DNA of 60,536 nt from Alkalibacterium subtropicum (GCF_900112455.1 NZ_FOLT01000010.1:1-60536); one strand, 5' to 3'. Positions 16,285 through 24,942 are shown, counted from the stretch's first letter. Numbers and translations: made by a program. Notes: generated by a model not told the origin, from the sequence alone.

Positions 16285-16483
16285 TGTGTTTACATCTCCC
16301 TTTAATCACTATCCTTAGTTTATAGAAAAACAGGAATGATGACAAGGTGTCATCCCCCTTCCAACACTTGATCCAGGAATAATTTCCCTTCTTTACAGTT
16401 AAAGTCTATGAATTTCAAGTCGCTTCTTCATTCTTTACCCTTTTTCATGTTAAAATAAGGTGTAACTGAAAGGAGTACGGATT

Positions 16484-17653
16484 ATGCATTATGGCAGTTA
16501 TCGCTATACTCGTGCAACGATCGACTTAGATAAACTGACTGAAAATTTTAATCAAATGAAGGACTTATTATCGCCGAAAACCAAATTCATGGGTGTCATT
16601 AAAGCTGATGCCTATGGTCACGGTGCTGTCGAGGTGGGTAGACATCTGGAAGATAAGGACATCGATTTTCTCGCTGTGGCCGTTTTAGACGAAGCCATGG
16701 AACTGAGAGATGCTGGTATAAAAAGTCCCCTTCTACTTTTGAGTCCTATTGAACCGGATACGATCCCGACAGCCATTGAGCATGATATATCCATTACTGT
16801 TTTTTCTGATGAAGTCGCCGAAAAAGTCAGACTATCTGCAGAAAATCTGCAGAAAAAGGCCAAGGTCCATTTGAAAGTGGATTCTGGCATGGCACGGATC
16901 GGTGTCCGTTCACGTGAAGAAGCAGTGAGATTGAGCCAGTCAATGGCTTCTGAATGGGTAGATTTCGAAGGCATTTTCACTCACTTTGCTGAAGCCGAGA
17001 ATACAGAGGATCCAACCTATACCAAACATCAATTTGATTTTTTCATGGACATCGTCAATTACCTGAAGGAACAGGATATACATTTTGACCTGACCCACTG
17101 CAGTAATACTGCAGCAGCTCTTTTGTACCCTGAATATCATCTGGATATGATCCGTACAGGAATTTCTTTATTCGGTTATCATCCGGATAAGTCTCTTGAA
17201 GATAAAATCGATCTTCAGCCGGTAATGAAACTATCTACTCATGCAGCTTATATAAAACAGGTCGATGAAGGAACGACCATCGGGTATGGGCGGACCTATA
17301 CAGCTGCAGAAGAAAAAACTATAGCCACGATCCTGCTCGGATATGCCGATGGTATCCCCCGGGAATTATCCAACCGCTGGTATTTGACCACCGATGAGCA
17401 CCAGGCTCCCATTGTGGGGCGTATATGTATGGACCAGTTAATGGTTGATGTGAGTAATATCCCGGACTTCAATGAAGAAACTGAACTGATATTTATAGGT
17501 GATCCCAGTGACGGTCATCCCAGCATATATAAAATGGCTGAGCTGACTGACAGTTTCCATTATGAAATTCTTTGCGGTATCGGTAAAAGGATCCCCCGGG
17601 TTTACTTGAAAAATGAATCCATTGAAGCAAAACATAATTCACTATTGGATTGA
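16484..17653 (+). CDS. alr: Alanine racemase
   Basis: A 389-residue PLP enzyme that interconverts L- and D-alanine for peptidoglycan and teichoic acid synthesis. The cofactor lysine is Lys40 in MGVIKADAYGHG. The second catalytic residue, Tyr, lies in the TTIGYGRTY stretch near residue 265. AAAGGAG precedes the ATG. The upstream 199-base gap includes a short GATGACA/TGTCATC hairpin (16337-16353) but no clear consensus promoter. Confidence 0.96.
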   Translation: MHYGSYRYTRATIDLDKLTENFNQMKDLLSPKTKFMGVIKADAYGHGAVEVGRHLEDKDIDFLAVAVLDEAMELRDAGIKSPLLLLSPIEPDTIPTAIEHDISITVFSDEVAEKVRLSAENLQKKAKVHLKVDSGMARIGVRSREEAVRLSQSMASEWVDFEGIFTHFAEAENTEDPTYTKHQFDFFMDIVNYLKEQDIHFDLTHCSNTAAALLYPEYHLDMIRTGISLFGYHPDKSLEDKIDLQPVMKLSTHAAYIKQVDEGTTIGYGRTYTAAEEKTIATILLGYADGIPRELSNRWYLTTDEHQAPIVGRICMDQLMVDVSNIPDFNEETELIFIGDPSDGHPSIYKMAELTDSFHYEILCGIGKRIPRVYLKNESIEAKHNSLLD

Positions 17654-17660
17654 TTATATA

Positions 17661-17697
17661 AAAGGCACGCACCTTCAAGCAATAGGTGCGTGCCTTC
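17661..17697. terminator. Bidirectional terminator between alr and the lipoprotein array
   Basis: GGCACGCACCT (17664-17674) pairs with AGGTGCGTGCC (17684-17694). It is followed by T-rich sequence on the minus strand and ends both the alr and the lipoprotein transcripts. Confidence 0.8.
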
Positions 17698-17723
17698 ATT
17701 TATATATTGAGATCCATTGTTTG

Positions 17724-17891
17724 TTATTCGTTCATGTCTTCCTCTGGATTCTCATCCAGTTCCGGAGCAATAGGATCTGAGGGTTCCTCCACATCTGGCA
17801 ACTCTTCGTTCACATCTTCGATCTCTTCGCATCCGACTAAGAACATGCCGCCAGTCAGTGTAAGAACCAGCACTTTTTTCAGTTTTTCCAT
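17724..17891 (-). CDS. Small acidic lipoprotein, copy 1
   Basis: 55 residues. It starts MEKLKKVLVLTLTGGMF, then lipobox LVGC (Cys21), then a 34-residue tail in which about half the residues are Asp or Glu and none are Lys or Arg, including ELPDVEE. RBS CGGAG lies 6 bp before the ATG. It would be lipid-anchored on the outside of the membrane. Its signal peptide DNA is almost identical to that of copy 2 (about 50 bp), showing a recent duplication. Last gene of a four-gene same-strand array. I do not recognise the family. Confidence 0.8.
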   Translation of the reverse strand: MEKLKKVLVLTLTGGMFLVGCEEIEDVNEELPDVEEPSDPIAPELDENPEEDMNE

Positions 17892-17927
17892 TAGAATCTC
17901 CGTTCCTTACAACTTTTGATCAGAAAC

Positions 17928-18095
17928 TCATTCAGCATCGTCTTCCATATCGTCGCCTAAATCATCGTTCATCAAATCGTCTTCTGTTTCTTCTACATCA
18001 GGTAAATCATTCTCAATATCATCTGCTTCTCCGCATCCGACTAAGAACATGCCGCCAGTCAGTGTAAGAATCAGCAGTTTTGTCAGTTTTTTCAT
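17928..18095 (-). CDS. Small acidic lipoprotein, copy 2
   Basis: 55 residues. The signal peptide MKKLTKLLILTLTGGMF ends in lipobox LVGC (Cys21). The mature tail has about 19 acidic residues out of 35 and no basic ones, with DLPDVEETEDD and a run of Asp toward the end. RBS AAAGGA lies 9 bp upstream. It stops 36 bp before copy 1 and starts 31 bp after copy 3. Same length and layout as copy 1; function unknown. Confidence 0.8.
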   Translation of the reverse strand: MKKLTKLLILTLTGGMFLVGCGEADDIENDLPDVEETEDDLMNDDLGDDMEDDAE

Positions 18096-18126
18096 TTTGA
18101 TCATTCCTTTAGGATGAATCAGCCTG

Positions 18127-18336
18127 TTAATCTGTTTCTTCGTCTATCTCTTCGTTCACTCCACCTTCTATATCTTCTTCAGTATCCTCTAATCCTTCTT
18201 CTACATCATCTAGTCCTTCTTCAATATCCTGTTCTGTTTCTTCTACATCTGGCAATTCTTCGTCAACTTCTCCACAGCCGACCATCAGCATACCGCCGGT
18301 CATTGTCAACGCGAGTAATTTTATCAGTTTTTTCAT
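18127..18336 (-). CDS. Small acidic lipoprotein, copy 3 (with heptad repeats)
   Basis: 69 residues with signal peptide MKKLIKLLALTMTGGML and lipobox MVGC. The mature part (49 residues, over half acidic, no Lys or Arg) again begins with ELPDVEETE and then has a seven-residue periodicity (QDIEEGL, DDVEEGL, EDTEEDI). This could form an amphipathic helix. The start is set by alignment to the other copies and AGGAG on the minus strand; an ATG one codon earlier and a longer frame to 18402 exist but are less likely. Confidence 0.8.
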   Translation of the reverse strand: MKKLIKLLALTMTGGMLMVGCGEVDEELPDVEETEQDIEEGLDDVEEGLEDTEEDIEGGVNEEIDEETD

Positions 18337-18405
18337 CATACATTCTCCTCTCAAATATTGTTTAATACTTATTGTTTCCCTCTTTATCGTCTCCGGAGCC
18401 ATCCG

Positions 18406-18567
18406 CTATTCCTCATCCGTACCATTATCCAACTCTTCTTCGACTTCCGGATCGGCCGGTTCTTCTATGCCGGGAAACTCTTCGTTCATATCTTCTTCCT
18501 CACTACATGCACTCAGAACTACCCCAGACATCATGATGACAGTCAGAACCGTGGTCAGTTTCTTCAT
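18406..18567 (-). CDS. Small acidic lipoprotein, copy 4 (most divergent)
   Basis: 53 residues. The signal peptide MKKLTTVLTVIMMSGVV ends in lipobox LSAC (Cys21), followed by a tail with about 17 acidic residues of 33 and no basic ones, including NEEFPGIEEPADP, which lines up with NEELPDVEEPSDP in copy 1. RBS AAGGAG lies 7 bp upstream. It is the promoter-proximal member of the array and 69 bp from copy 3. Confidence 0.8.
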   Translation of the reverse strand: MKKLTTVLTVIMMSGVVLSACSEEEDMNEEFPGIEEPADPEVEEELDNGTDEE

Positions 18568-18840
18568 AGCATCTCTCCTTCGGTGTTCTTCCTACTCATA
18601 ATCTATCAAATAAAAATTAATAATCAAAGTCATAACACTTCTATCACATTTATTGATCTATTCATTTTTGATATGACAGAGTAAACTTTAGCGGGCGGAA
18701 GAAAGAACAGATGAGAAAGTGTTCTATATCTATTCTTGCCCTAACATGAATGGATTTTATATAAAAAGATAACGCTCTAACACTATGATGTCTTATATAT
18801 GAAGACTATTATAAATGTTACAAATTTATTATTTTAAAAA
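18568..18840. other. Intergenic stretch upstream of the lipoprotein array
   Basis: AT-rich sequence that should hold the promoter of the array. I cannot single out a convincing -35/-10 pair, and I see no ORF, repeat or RNA structure in it. Confidence 0.4.
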
Positions 18841-18872
18841 AGCAAGTACAGAGTCATCACTCTGTACTTGCT
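18841..18872 (-). terminator. Terminator of the LysM/3D gene
   Basis: AGCAAGTACAGA pairs with TCTGTACTTGCT, and TTTTTTAAAAT follows on the minus strand. Confidence 0.9.
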
Positions 18873-18891
18873 GGAAGTATCGATTATTCTA

Positions 18892-19752
18892 TTAGTCTAA
18901 GATTTTGATATCGATTTGACGACGTCCAAAGGCCCATGCGGCATCCAGATCTTCCATATGAACATCGATGCGGTTGCCTTTGATGGCACCCCCAGTATCG
19001 CCGGCAATATATTCGCCATATCCTGGCACAAATACTTTAGTCCCCAGCGGGATGACATTAGGATCCACTGCGATAACGCGAGAATTCTCTCTTAAGTCGA
19101 TCCCCATGAACGTAAAGTTGCTTAAGTTGGCCTGATTACGCGAATAGGCAGTTGCTTCAACTGACATCCATCGTCCAGACTCTTCCTGAGCTGCTGCATC
19201 GTTTGAAGAAGTTGATGCTGCTTTCTCAGCTGCTGCTTTCTCGGCTGCTGCTTTCTCGGCTGCTGCTTTTTCGGCTGCCGCTTTTTCAGCCGCCGCTTGA
19301 TTACCTTTTTCTTCTTGTTTCTCTTGTTTCACTTCTTCTACTTCTTCAGGGGTTTCTGTTTCTTTCACTTCATCTTCGGAAACATCATAACTGACGACTT
19401 CTTCTTCATTTTCTACAGAAATGATGGATAGATCATTACTTAAATAAATGGTCGTGCCGACCTGAATCAGGCTGCGGTTGTCGATATCGTTCACTGTTGC
19501 CAGTTTATCAACGGAAATATCAGTCGCTTGAGAAACGCCCCATAGGGTATCTCCCCACTGGAATGTGTATTCTAACGTTTCATCTTCACCGTAATCCGCT
19601 TTGGATGCATTGATGTCTTCTTCGATTTCCAGCACCGTACGCGGTACCCAGTTAGAATTTGCGCTGGCTTCAGTGTCGTTCGTTAAAAGCATTAATCCGG
19701 CTGCAGATAATGTCAAGCCTGCTTTTAGCCATGTGTTTTTTTGAATAGTCAT
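18892..19752 (-). CDS. Secreted LysM and 3D-domain cell wall protein
   Basis: 286 residues. An N-terminal signal peptide (about residues 1-31, ending ASANS) is followed by a LysM-like module (YTFQWGDTLWGVSQATDISVD) near residues 60-105, an acidic linker, five copies of AAAEK, and a C-terminal 3D domain (MSVEATAYS..., AVDPNVIPLG, GDTGGAIKG, IDVHM) with its three key Asp residues. 3D domains occur in lytic transglycosylase-like wall enzymes such as YocH and Sps/RPF-like proteins. A role in peptidoglycan turnover at the cell surface is inferred. The AAAEK codons form 15-bp direct repeats (19216-19300). Confidence 0.88.
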   Translation of the reverse strand: MTIQKNTWLKAGLTLSAAGLMLLTNDTEASANSNWVPRTVLEIEEDINASKADYGEDETLEYTFQWGDTLWGVSQATDISVDKLATVNDIDNRSLIQVGTTIYLSNDLSIISVENEEEVVSYDVSEDEVKETETPEEVEEVKQEKQEEKGNQAAAEKAAAEKAAAEKAAAEKAAAEKAASTSSNDAAAQEESGRWMSVEATAYSRNQANLSNFTFMGIDLRENSRVIAVDPNVIPLGTKVFVPGYGEYIAGDTGGAIKGNRIDVHMEDLDAAWAFGRRQIDIKILD

Positions 19753-19977
19753 TAATTCATTCCCCTTTTCTTATCATTCGATCAGTAAGGTTATTAGACA
19801 ATGTTCCCGCTTGTTCGCTAGTTTTTCTCTGAACAACTGACTGTATCTTACCACGCTGAACCGAAAAGAAAAGGGATGTGGGCGCTTTGTCACTTCCTTT
19901 TAGTTAGTTTGTATTATTCTTGAACGAATCTAACATAACTGTTGCAGGATAATGATTTACTGTAACACTGTAATATA

Positions 19978-20010
19978 AAAACCCACTCTACAGGGATAGC
20001 AGAGTGAGTC
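19978..20010 (-). terminator. Terminator of fetAB
   Basis: An imperfect stem pairing ACCCACTCTAC with GCAGAGTGAGT; on the minus strand it ends in GGGTTTTTATAT. Confidence 0.7.
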
Positions 20011-20019
20011 ATTATATTT

Positions 20020-20784
20020 TTATATAATCAGCTGTTTCCTGTTATTGTAGTATTCCCGATAAGCCAGATAACTCGCAATAAAGCTGGCAATGCTTGTGAC
20101 TGCAACAAGCATGAACATGACGACGATCTGATAGCGAATAGCCTCTGTCGGATCGACACCGGCAAATATCAGACCTGACATCATGCCCGGCAAGCTGACT
20201 AGACCGACTGTTTTGGTACTGTCTATGGAGGGGCTCATCCCTGTCTTAACACTTTCTCGAATGATACTCATGGATGCCTGCTTCTCATTTGCTCCTAAGG
20301 CAAGCTTCTCAAGCACCTGCTGTCTCTGGTCGGTAAATTTACTGTTCAAAGCGCGGTAAGTCAATCCGATGGCTACCATGGCATTACTGGCGATCATTCC
20401 TGTTATCGGGACGATTTGTGAAGGAATCCATTCGATGGCACCGGAAACGATCATGATGCTTAACGTTATTGCCGTACCTATCCCGATCGCTGCCAGTGAA
20501 ATCAGAAGCGAATTCGAGATCCCTTCACTTCGTTTGTGTGCATTAAAGCCCGCATTGAAGACGATAAACAAGACCATGACTAAAGTGAGAAAAAAGTCAT
20601 CGATCTCAATCACATACTTTAAAACGTATCCGATGATGAACAACTGGATAACGGCTCTGACTCCGGCAATGAATATGTCATTACTGAGACCCAATTTTTC
20701 TTTATATGCGATAAAAATGGCCACCAGCAGTAAACCTGTGGATAAGATAAGTGAGAAATTATTGATTTCCAGATTTGCTCCCAT
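20020..20784 (-). CDS. fetB: Iron export ABC transporter permease, FetB/YbbM family (UPF0014)
   Basis: 254 residues with about seven hydrophobic segments and the UPF0014 core, including GVRAVIQLFIIGYVLK near residue 42, NAGFNAHKRSEG, and the SIDSTKTVGLVSLPGMMSG stretch near residue 190. In E. coli FetAB exports iron and improves survival under H2O2. The start ATG overlaps the fetA stop by one base (TAATG), so translation is coupled. The PerR-type box upstream of fetA supports the oxidative-stress role. Confidence 0.9.
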   Translation of the reverse strand: MGANLEINNFSLILSTGLLLVAIFIAYKEKLGLSNDIFIAGVRAVIQLFIIGYVLKYVIEIDDFFLTLVMVLFIVFNAGFNAHKRSEGISNSLLISLAAIGIGTAITLSIMIVSGAIEWIPSQIVPITGMIASNAMVAIGLTYRALNSKFTDQRQQVLEKLALGANEKQASMSIIRESVKTGMSPSIDSTKTVGLVSLPGMMSGLIFAGVDPTEAIRYQIVVMFMLVAVTSIASFIASYLAYREYYNNRKQLII

Positions 20785-21434
20785 TACTGCTCAGCCACCT
20801 TTCCGTCTATGATGTGTATGATACGGTCAGCTTGACTGATCTCCCGCTCATCATGGGTAACGGCCAGAATGGTCATATGATCTTCTGTGTTCAACTCATC
20901 TAATATCGTGTAAATAATGCCTTTATTTTCAGCATCCAGTGAACTCGTTACTTCATCAAGCAAGAGCACTTCTGGTTTATACAACAAGTTCCTTACAAGG
21001 GCAACCCGCTGTTTTTCTCCACCGGAAAGATCCTTTACCGGTTTCTTTAGATAAGAAGCGTTTAATTTGACGCGTTCCAGCATCTTCACACTCTTTGCTT
21101 CATTGAACTCTTCATTGCGTATGTCATATGGGAAAGCTAAGTTGTCTCTCACCGTCTGATCAAAAAGCGTTGCATTCTGGAAAAAGTAGGACACTTTTTT
21201 GCGGTAGTCTATCGGGTCGATCTCCGCTATGCTCTCCCCTTCATATTTCACACTTCCTTTTGTCGGGGTCAGCATACTTGCAATGATTTTCAGCAAGGTA
21301 CTCTTGCCTCCCCCCGAGGGACCCGTGATCGTCACACGCTCCCCTTTTGCAATGGAGAAATCCACGCCACTTAATATTTTCTCACCGCCAGCGTTAAAAC
21401 TTACATTATTGACCTCTATGATTGTATCTCTCAT
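20784..21434 (-). CDS. fetA: Iron export ABC transporter ATP-binding protein, FetA/YbbL family
   Basis: 216 residues with a complete ABC ATPase: Walker A GPSGGGKST, Q-loop FFQNATLF, signature LSGGEKQR, Walker B VLLLDEVTSSLD and the H-loop His in THDE. The start is set at the ATG at 21434, which has GAGGGG 7 bp upstream; the frame also runs to a TTG at 21449 that has no ribosome site. It is paired with fetB and separated by 71 bp from the yitT-like gene, with its own promoter. Confidence 0.9.
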   Translation of the reverse strand: MRDTIIEVNNVSFNAGGEKILSGVDFSIAKGERVTITGPSGGGKSTLLKIIASMLTPTKGSVKYEGESIAEIDPIDYRKKVSYFFQNATLFDQTVRDNLAFPYDIRNEEFNEAKSVKMLERVKLNASYLKKPVKDLSGGEKQRVALVRNLLYKPEVLLLDEVTSSLDAENKGIIYTILDELNTEDHMTILAVTHDEREISQADRIIHIIDGKVAEQ

Positions 21435-21459
21435 TAAATTACCCCTCAAATTTTACACT

Positions 21460-21495
21460 TTATAATAATTATAAACTAAAAAAATTAAATGACAA
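21460..21495 (-). promoter_or_regulatory. fetAB promoter with a perfect PerR box
   Basis: On the minus strand TTGTCA (21495-21490) and TATAAT (21473-21468) are spaced by 16 bp. The -10 lies inside TTATAATAATTATAA (21460-21474), an exact match to the B. subtilis PerR consensus TTATAATnATTATAA. A PerR-family repressor bound here would cover the -10 box and release it on H2O2 exposure. Confidence 0.8.
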
Positions 21496-21505
21496 CCATT
21501 CTTGA

Positions 21506-22396
21506 TCAGCCCTGCCATTCTTTTTCAGCTTCAGTGATTCTTTGGGCCTGTACTTCTTCAGATAAGTAAGTAAACCCCTCACCTGTCACTTCCTGTACAT
21601 GAGAAATCGTCATGAAGGCATTTGGATCGATCGCTTCAACGATCCGCTTGATCCGGAGGACTTCTCTCCGGCTGATGATGATATATAATATCTCTTTCTT
21701 TTCTTTTGTATAATACCCTTTGCCGTCTAAGATCGTGATGCCACGGCCCAACTGCTGTTCGATCGCTTCGGCGATCTCCACGTATTTAGCAGAAATGATA
21801 AAGAAAGATTTTCTCGGATTCAATCCCTCCAGTATGAAGTCGATCACTTTACTCTGGATATATAAGTTGATCAAGGTCAAGAAGGCATTTTCCGCACCGA
21901 TAATAAAGGCACTCGGAACGACGATAAAGACGTCGATCAGAAGCAGGGCAGTGGGAACATTTATGCCTGCGTATTTATGAAGGAGCTTGGCAATAATGTC
22001 ACTGCCGGCTGTGGTTCCATGTCCCAACATGATCAGTCCGATCCCCGCCCCCATAAATATGCCGGACCCAATTGGCGCCAGCAGGGTGGTTTCAGGAATG
22101 AAAGCCCACTGTGTGACCAACAGTAAAAGAACAGAGATGATACCATTGGCTATCAGGGTGTAATATAAGGTCCGTTTGTCCAGGAACTTGTAGCCGATGG
22201 CAAGGATCAGAATATTGATAATAAAAATCGTGTAAGAAGGCGGAAGTCTGAAAAGATAAAACAGAATCAGAGAAAACCCGGTCAACCCGCCTTCAGCCAA
22301 ACCGTTCGGTACGGTAAATACATTGACACTTATCGCATACAGCAAAGAGCCGATGACGATGAGTGCAATATTTTTCATACGTGCTTTTGTTATCAT
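21506..22396 (-). CDS. YitT-family membrane protein (DUF161 plus DUF2179)
   Basis: About 296 residues. Five to six membrane segments over residues 10-185 are followed by a cytosolic DUF2179-type domain (KYVEIAEAIEQQLGRGITILDGKGYYTKEKKEIL..., shown in part). B. subtilis has several paralogues (YitT, YvjA, YqfU) of unsettled function. The ATG at 22396 directly follows the upstream stop (TAACATG) with GGTGA 5 bp before it; upstream starts at 22426 or 22444 would overlap the amidohydrolase. It is translationally coupled to that gene. Confidence 0.85.
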   Translation of the reverse strand: MITKARMKNIALIVIGSLLYAISVNVFTVPNGLAEGGLTGFSLILFYLFRLPPSYTIFIINILILAIGYKFLDKRTLYYTLIANGIISVLLLLVTQWAFIPETTLLAPIGSGIFMGAGIGLIMLGHGTTAGSDIIAKLLHKYAGINVPTALLLIDVFIVVPSAFIIGAENAFLTLINLYIQSKVIDFILEGLNPRKSFFIISAKYVEIAEAIEQQLGRGITILDGKGYYTKEKKEILYIIISRREVLRIKRIVEAIDPNAFMTISHVQEVTGEGFTYLSEEVQAQRITEAEKEWQG

Positions 22397-22397
22397 G

Positions 22398-24026
22398 TTA
22401 TTCACCGTTCCATTCACCTGCCTCATAAACACATTTTCCGTCAACGAAAGTCGCCAAAACCTTGGTCGTCTTTATCTCTGAATGAGCGCAGGTGAAGATG
22501 TCCTTGTCCAGAACGATAAAATCAGCCAGATAGCCCTCTCTGATCCGTCCTTTTTCCGTTTCATCAAATGACGCATAGGCACTTTCATAGGTATAGGCAT
22601 CGATTGCAGCGGAGATATCCATCGCTTCTTCAGGCAGATAAGGATTACTTTCGGTACTGTCCAGGCGGTTTCGTGTGACGGCACATTGAATGTTATAAAA
22701 AGGATTGAATGAAACGATCGGTGCGTCACTGCTGAATGACTGATGGATACCTTTCTCCTGCATCGTCTTGAACAGATAAGAGGTGTCTGCCCGTTCATTC
22801 CCTACGCGCTCTCTTATGATCGGGATATCGTCATCGAGGAAGATGGGCTGGACATAGGTGAGATACTCCTTATCCGCCACCCGGTCGATAAGGTCGGGAC
22901 CGGTGATCTGCATGTGATTAATGCCGAGCCGGAGCGTATTCGGCTGACCATCCAGAGCTTCATCATAGGCATCGAGGATCGTTTCAATGCCGAGATCCCC
23001 TATGCCGTGAATGATCACCTGGTAGCCATTCGCGACAGCCTGTTTTACTTCTTTGGTGAGCGTTTCCGGTGATTTTGTCAGCATCCCCCAAGTCGTCGGT
23101 TCATCCGCATAGGGCTTCCTTAACGCCGCCGTCCGTGAACCCAGCGTCCCGTCAATGAAGAATTTGATCGGCCCGATTTTATTCCAGGCTGACCCTTGAT
23201 GAAAGGAATGGTCACTGTTAAAGAAGTTCACTAAATATCTGCCGTTATTGAACCAAATCTGCTGGTAAAAGCGGACAGATAAACGTTTTTCATCTTCCAG
23301 TTCTTTGTATAGGGACAAGGTTTCATCTATGTCTTCATCTTTAGCATCATTCGTGTGCATCGAGGTCAGTCCCATTTTATTGGCCAGAGCCATTGAATCG
23401 ACCAGCAGTGCTTTCTTCTCTTCACGGGATTTTTTCGGCAGTTTTGCCTTGACGAGATCCACTGCCCCTTCAGTCAAAATACCCGTAGGCTGGCCGTCAG
23501 CATCTTTTTTGATTTCTCCGCCTGTAGAAAGCAGGGTCTCTCCTGTTATATTGAAATAATGTAACGCCGCTGTGTTAAGGCTCATGACATGTCTGTCCAC
23601 ACGCACCAGGACTATCGGTACATCCATTGAAGCCTGATCCAGATCCGAGCGGTCCGGCATTCTTTTCCCATCTGTAAAGGTGGTGTGGTTCCATCCTTCT
23701 GTATATAACACATCATCTGACGTAAGGTTATTCTTCTTTATGTAGTTCCGACACCTGTTTATAAGCTCTTCCATCGCTGTCACGTCTGTGATCGGCAGCA
23801 GGCTCAGATACTCGGCAGTCATCAGAAAATGTAGATGGGAATCATTAAGACCCGGCAAGACTGTTTTGCCTTTCAAATCCGTGACTGACTCCTGGGCTGC
23901 TTCTTTTAGTACCTGCAGACAGTCTGTGTTCGTCCCAACTTTGATGATGCGATTGCCTTCTACGATCATCGCTTCAGCAAAGGAACCCCGTTCAAGGTAA
24001 ATTTTTCCATTTATAAATACTTTCAT
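22398..24026 (-). CDS. Amidohydrolase family protein (YtcJ-like)
   Basis: 542 residues of the amidohydrolase-3 group. The metal motif HLH is near residue 66 (GLNDSHLHF), followed by conserved HTND, FIDGTLGSRTA, IHGIGD, and SFSSDAPIVSFNPF with the metal Asp near residue 450. The C-terminal strand reads GYLADFIVLDKDIF. It would hydrolyse an amide or similar C-N bond in the cytoplasm; the substrate cannot be read from the sequence or the context (a YitT gene follows directly). Confidence 0.88.
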   Translation of the reverse strand: MKVFINGKIYLERGSFAEAMIVEGNRIIKVGTNTDCLQVLKEAAQESVTDLKGKTVLPGLNDSHLHFLMTAEYLSLLPITDVTAMEELINRCRNYIKKNNLTSDDVLYTEGWNHTTFTDGKRMPDRSDLDQASMDVPIVLVRVDRHVMSLNTAALHYFNITGETLLSTGGEIKKDADGQPTGILTEGAVDLVKAKLPKKSREEKKALLVDSMALANKMGLTSMHTNDAKDEDIDETLSLYKELEDEKRLSVRFYQQIWFNNGRYLVNFFNSDHSFHQGSAWNKIGPIKFFIDGTLGSRTAALRKPYADEPTTWGMLTKSPETLTKEVKQAVANGYQVIIHGIGDLGIETILDAYDEALDGQPNTLRLGINHMQITGPDLIDRVADKEYLTYVQPIFLDDDIPIIRERVGNERADTSYLFKTMQEKGIHQSFSSDAPIVSFNPFYNIQCAVTRNRLDSTESNPYLPEEAMDISAAIDAYTYESAYASFDETEKGRIREGYLADFIVLDKDIFTCAHSEIKTTKVLATFVDGKCVYEAGEWNGE

Positions 24027-24100
24027 CCAATCACCCTTTCAAAAACTCACACTCTTTCACATTATAACGTTAAATGTTTGTGTATGCACCGCATCCCATG

Positions 24101-24132
24101 AAAAAAGCCAGAACGTTATGTTCTGACTTTTT
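24101..24132 (-). terminator. Terminator of the glycosyltransferase gene
   Basis: CAGAAC...GTTCTG core extended by AAAAAG/CTTTTT, with a T run on the minus strand. Confidence 0.75.
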
Positions 24133-24151
24133 CTTCACATAAAAAACTGAA

Positions 24152-24778
24152 CTACAGCCAACTCCCGGTGAACTGATGGATCCCGTGTGTATTCTCTGTC
24201 GCATCCACTTCCCGGGTCCAGTAATCTTTCGGAGAAAAATATTCACGCGGGAAAATAGTGCAGTTCTCCACTTCCTGCATCGTATTATTGGGTTCAAGAC
24301 CTCTTTCGATCATGATTTCGGTGATCCTTATGACGTTTGTCTTATCATCTCTTGAACCGTCAGGCAAAATGAATTCTCTGCCTTCATAATCGTTGTACAG
24401 TTCTTCGATAAAAGGATGGTGGGGCTCGGCTCCTATGATCCCGGTAGATATCTCCGTTTCGATTTCAAAACTGAAAAAAGCCGGATACTTTCGAAACTTG
24501 TCGATCGGTTTGATCAGTTCCATATCGGTATCACAGTATACGCCGCCGTATTTATTCAAGGCGTATAGTCGGGCGACATCTGAAACAAAGGCCCAGTCTT
24601 CTCTTTCATAGGCTTGTTCCGCATACTTTCCGTGTTCTTTCGGATCGAAATTGGACTCGTCCCAGCGCATGATCTCCCAGTCAGGGCAATATTTTTTCCA
24701 GCTCTCCAGGCACTTTTTTTCCAGCGGTCCAAGTTCGTTCCCTCCGAACCAGGCATAATGAATGATTTTAGGTATCAT
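24152..24778 (-). CDS. Glycosyltransferase with DXD motif (capsular/OCH1-like, GT32 type)
   Basis: 208 residues. It starts MIPKIIHYAWFGG, the usual opening of this group, then DWAFVSDVARLYALNKYGGVYCDTDME with the nucleotide-sugar-binding DTD. Members transfer hexoses in capsule or glycolipid synthesis. It is a single gene with no polysaccharide locus around it, so the acceptor is unknown. The start is placed at the third codon of the longest frame because GGAG then lies 8 bp upstream; the first ATG (24784) is only 2 bp from it. Confidence 0.85.
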   Translation of the reverse strand: MIPKIIHYAWFGGNELGPLEKKCLESWKKYCPDWEIMRWDESNFDPKEHGKYAEQAYEREDWAFVSDVARLYALNKYGGVYCDTDMELIKPIDKFRKYPAFFSFEIETEISTGIIGAEPHHPFIEELYNDYEGREFILPDGSRDDKTNVIRITEIMIERGLEPNNTMQEVENCTIFPREYFSPKDYWTREVDATENTHGIHQFTGSWL

Positions 24779-24942
24779 GACCATCTCTCCTTCTAAGTAC
24801 TACTCCTAGTTTAACAAATTGATTACGAAAAAATCGATCATTAAGCCTTGAACACACGATAAGCATAATGATGAAGGGAAAACGGGCCTCATGTTAAACT
24901 GTAATCAATAAGAATCTCATGCAAATTTAAGGAGCTGATCAT

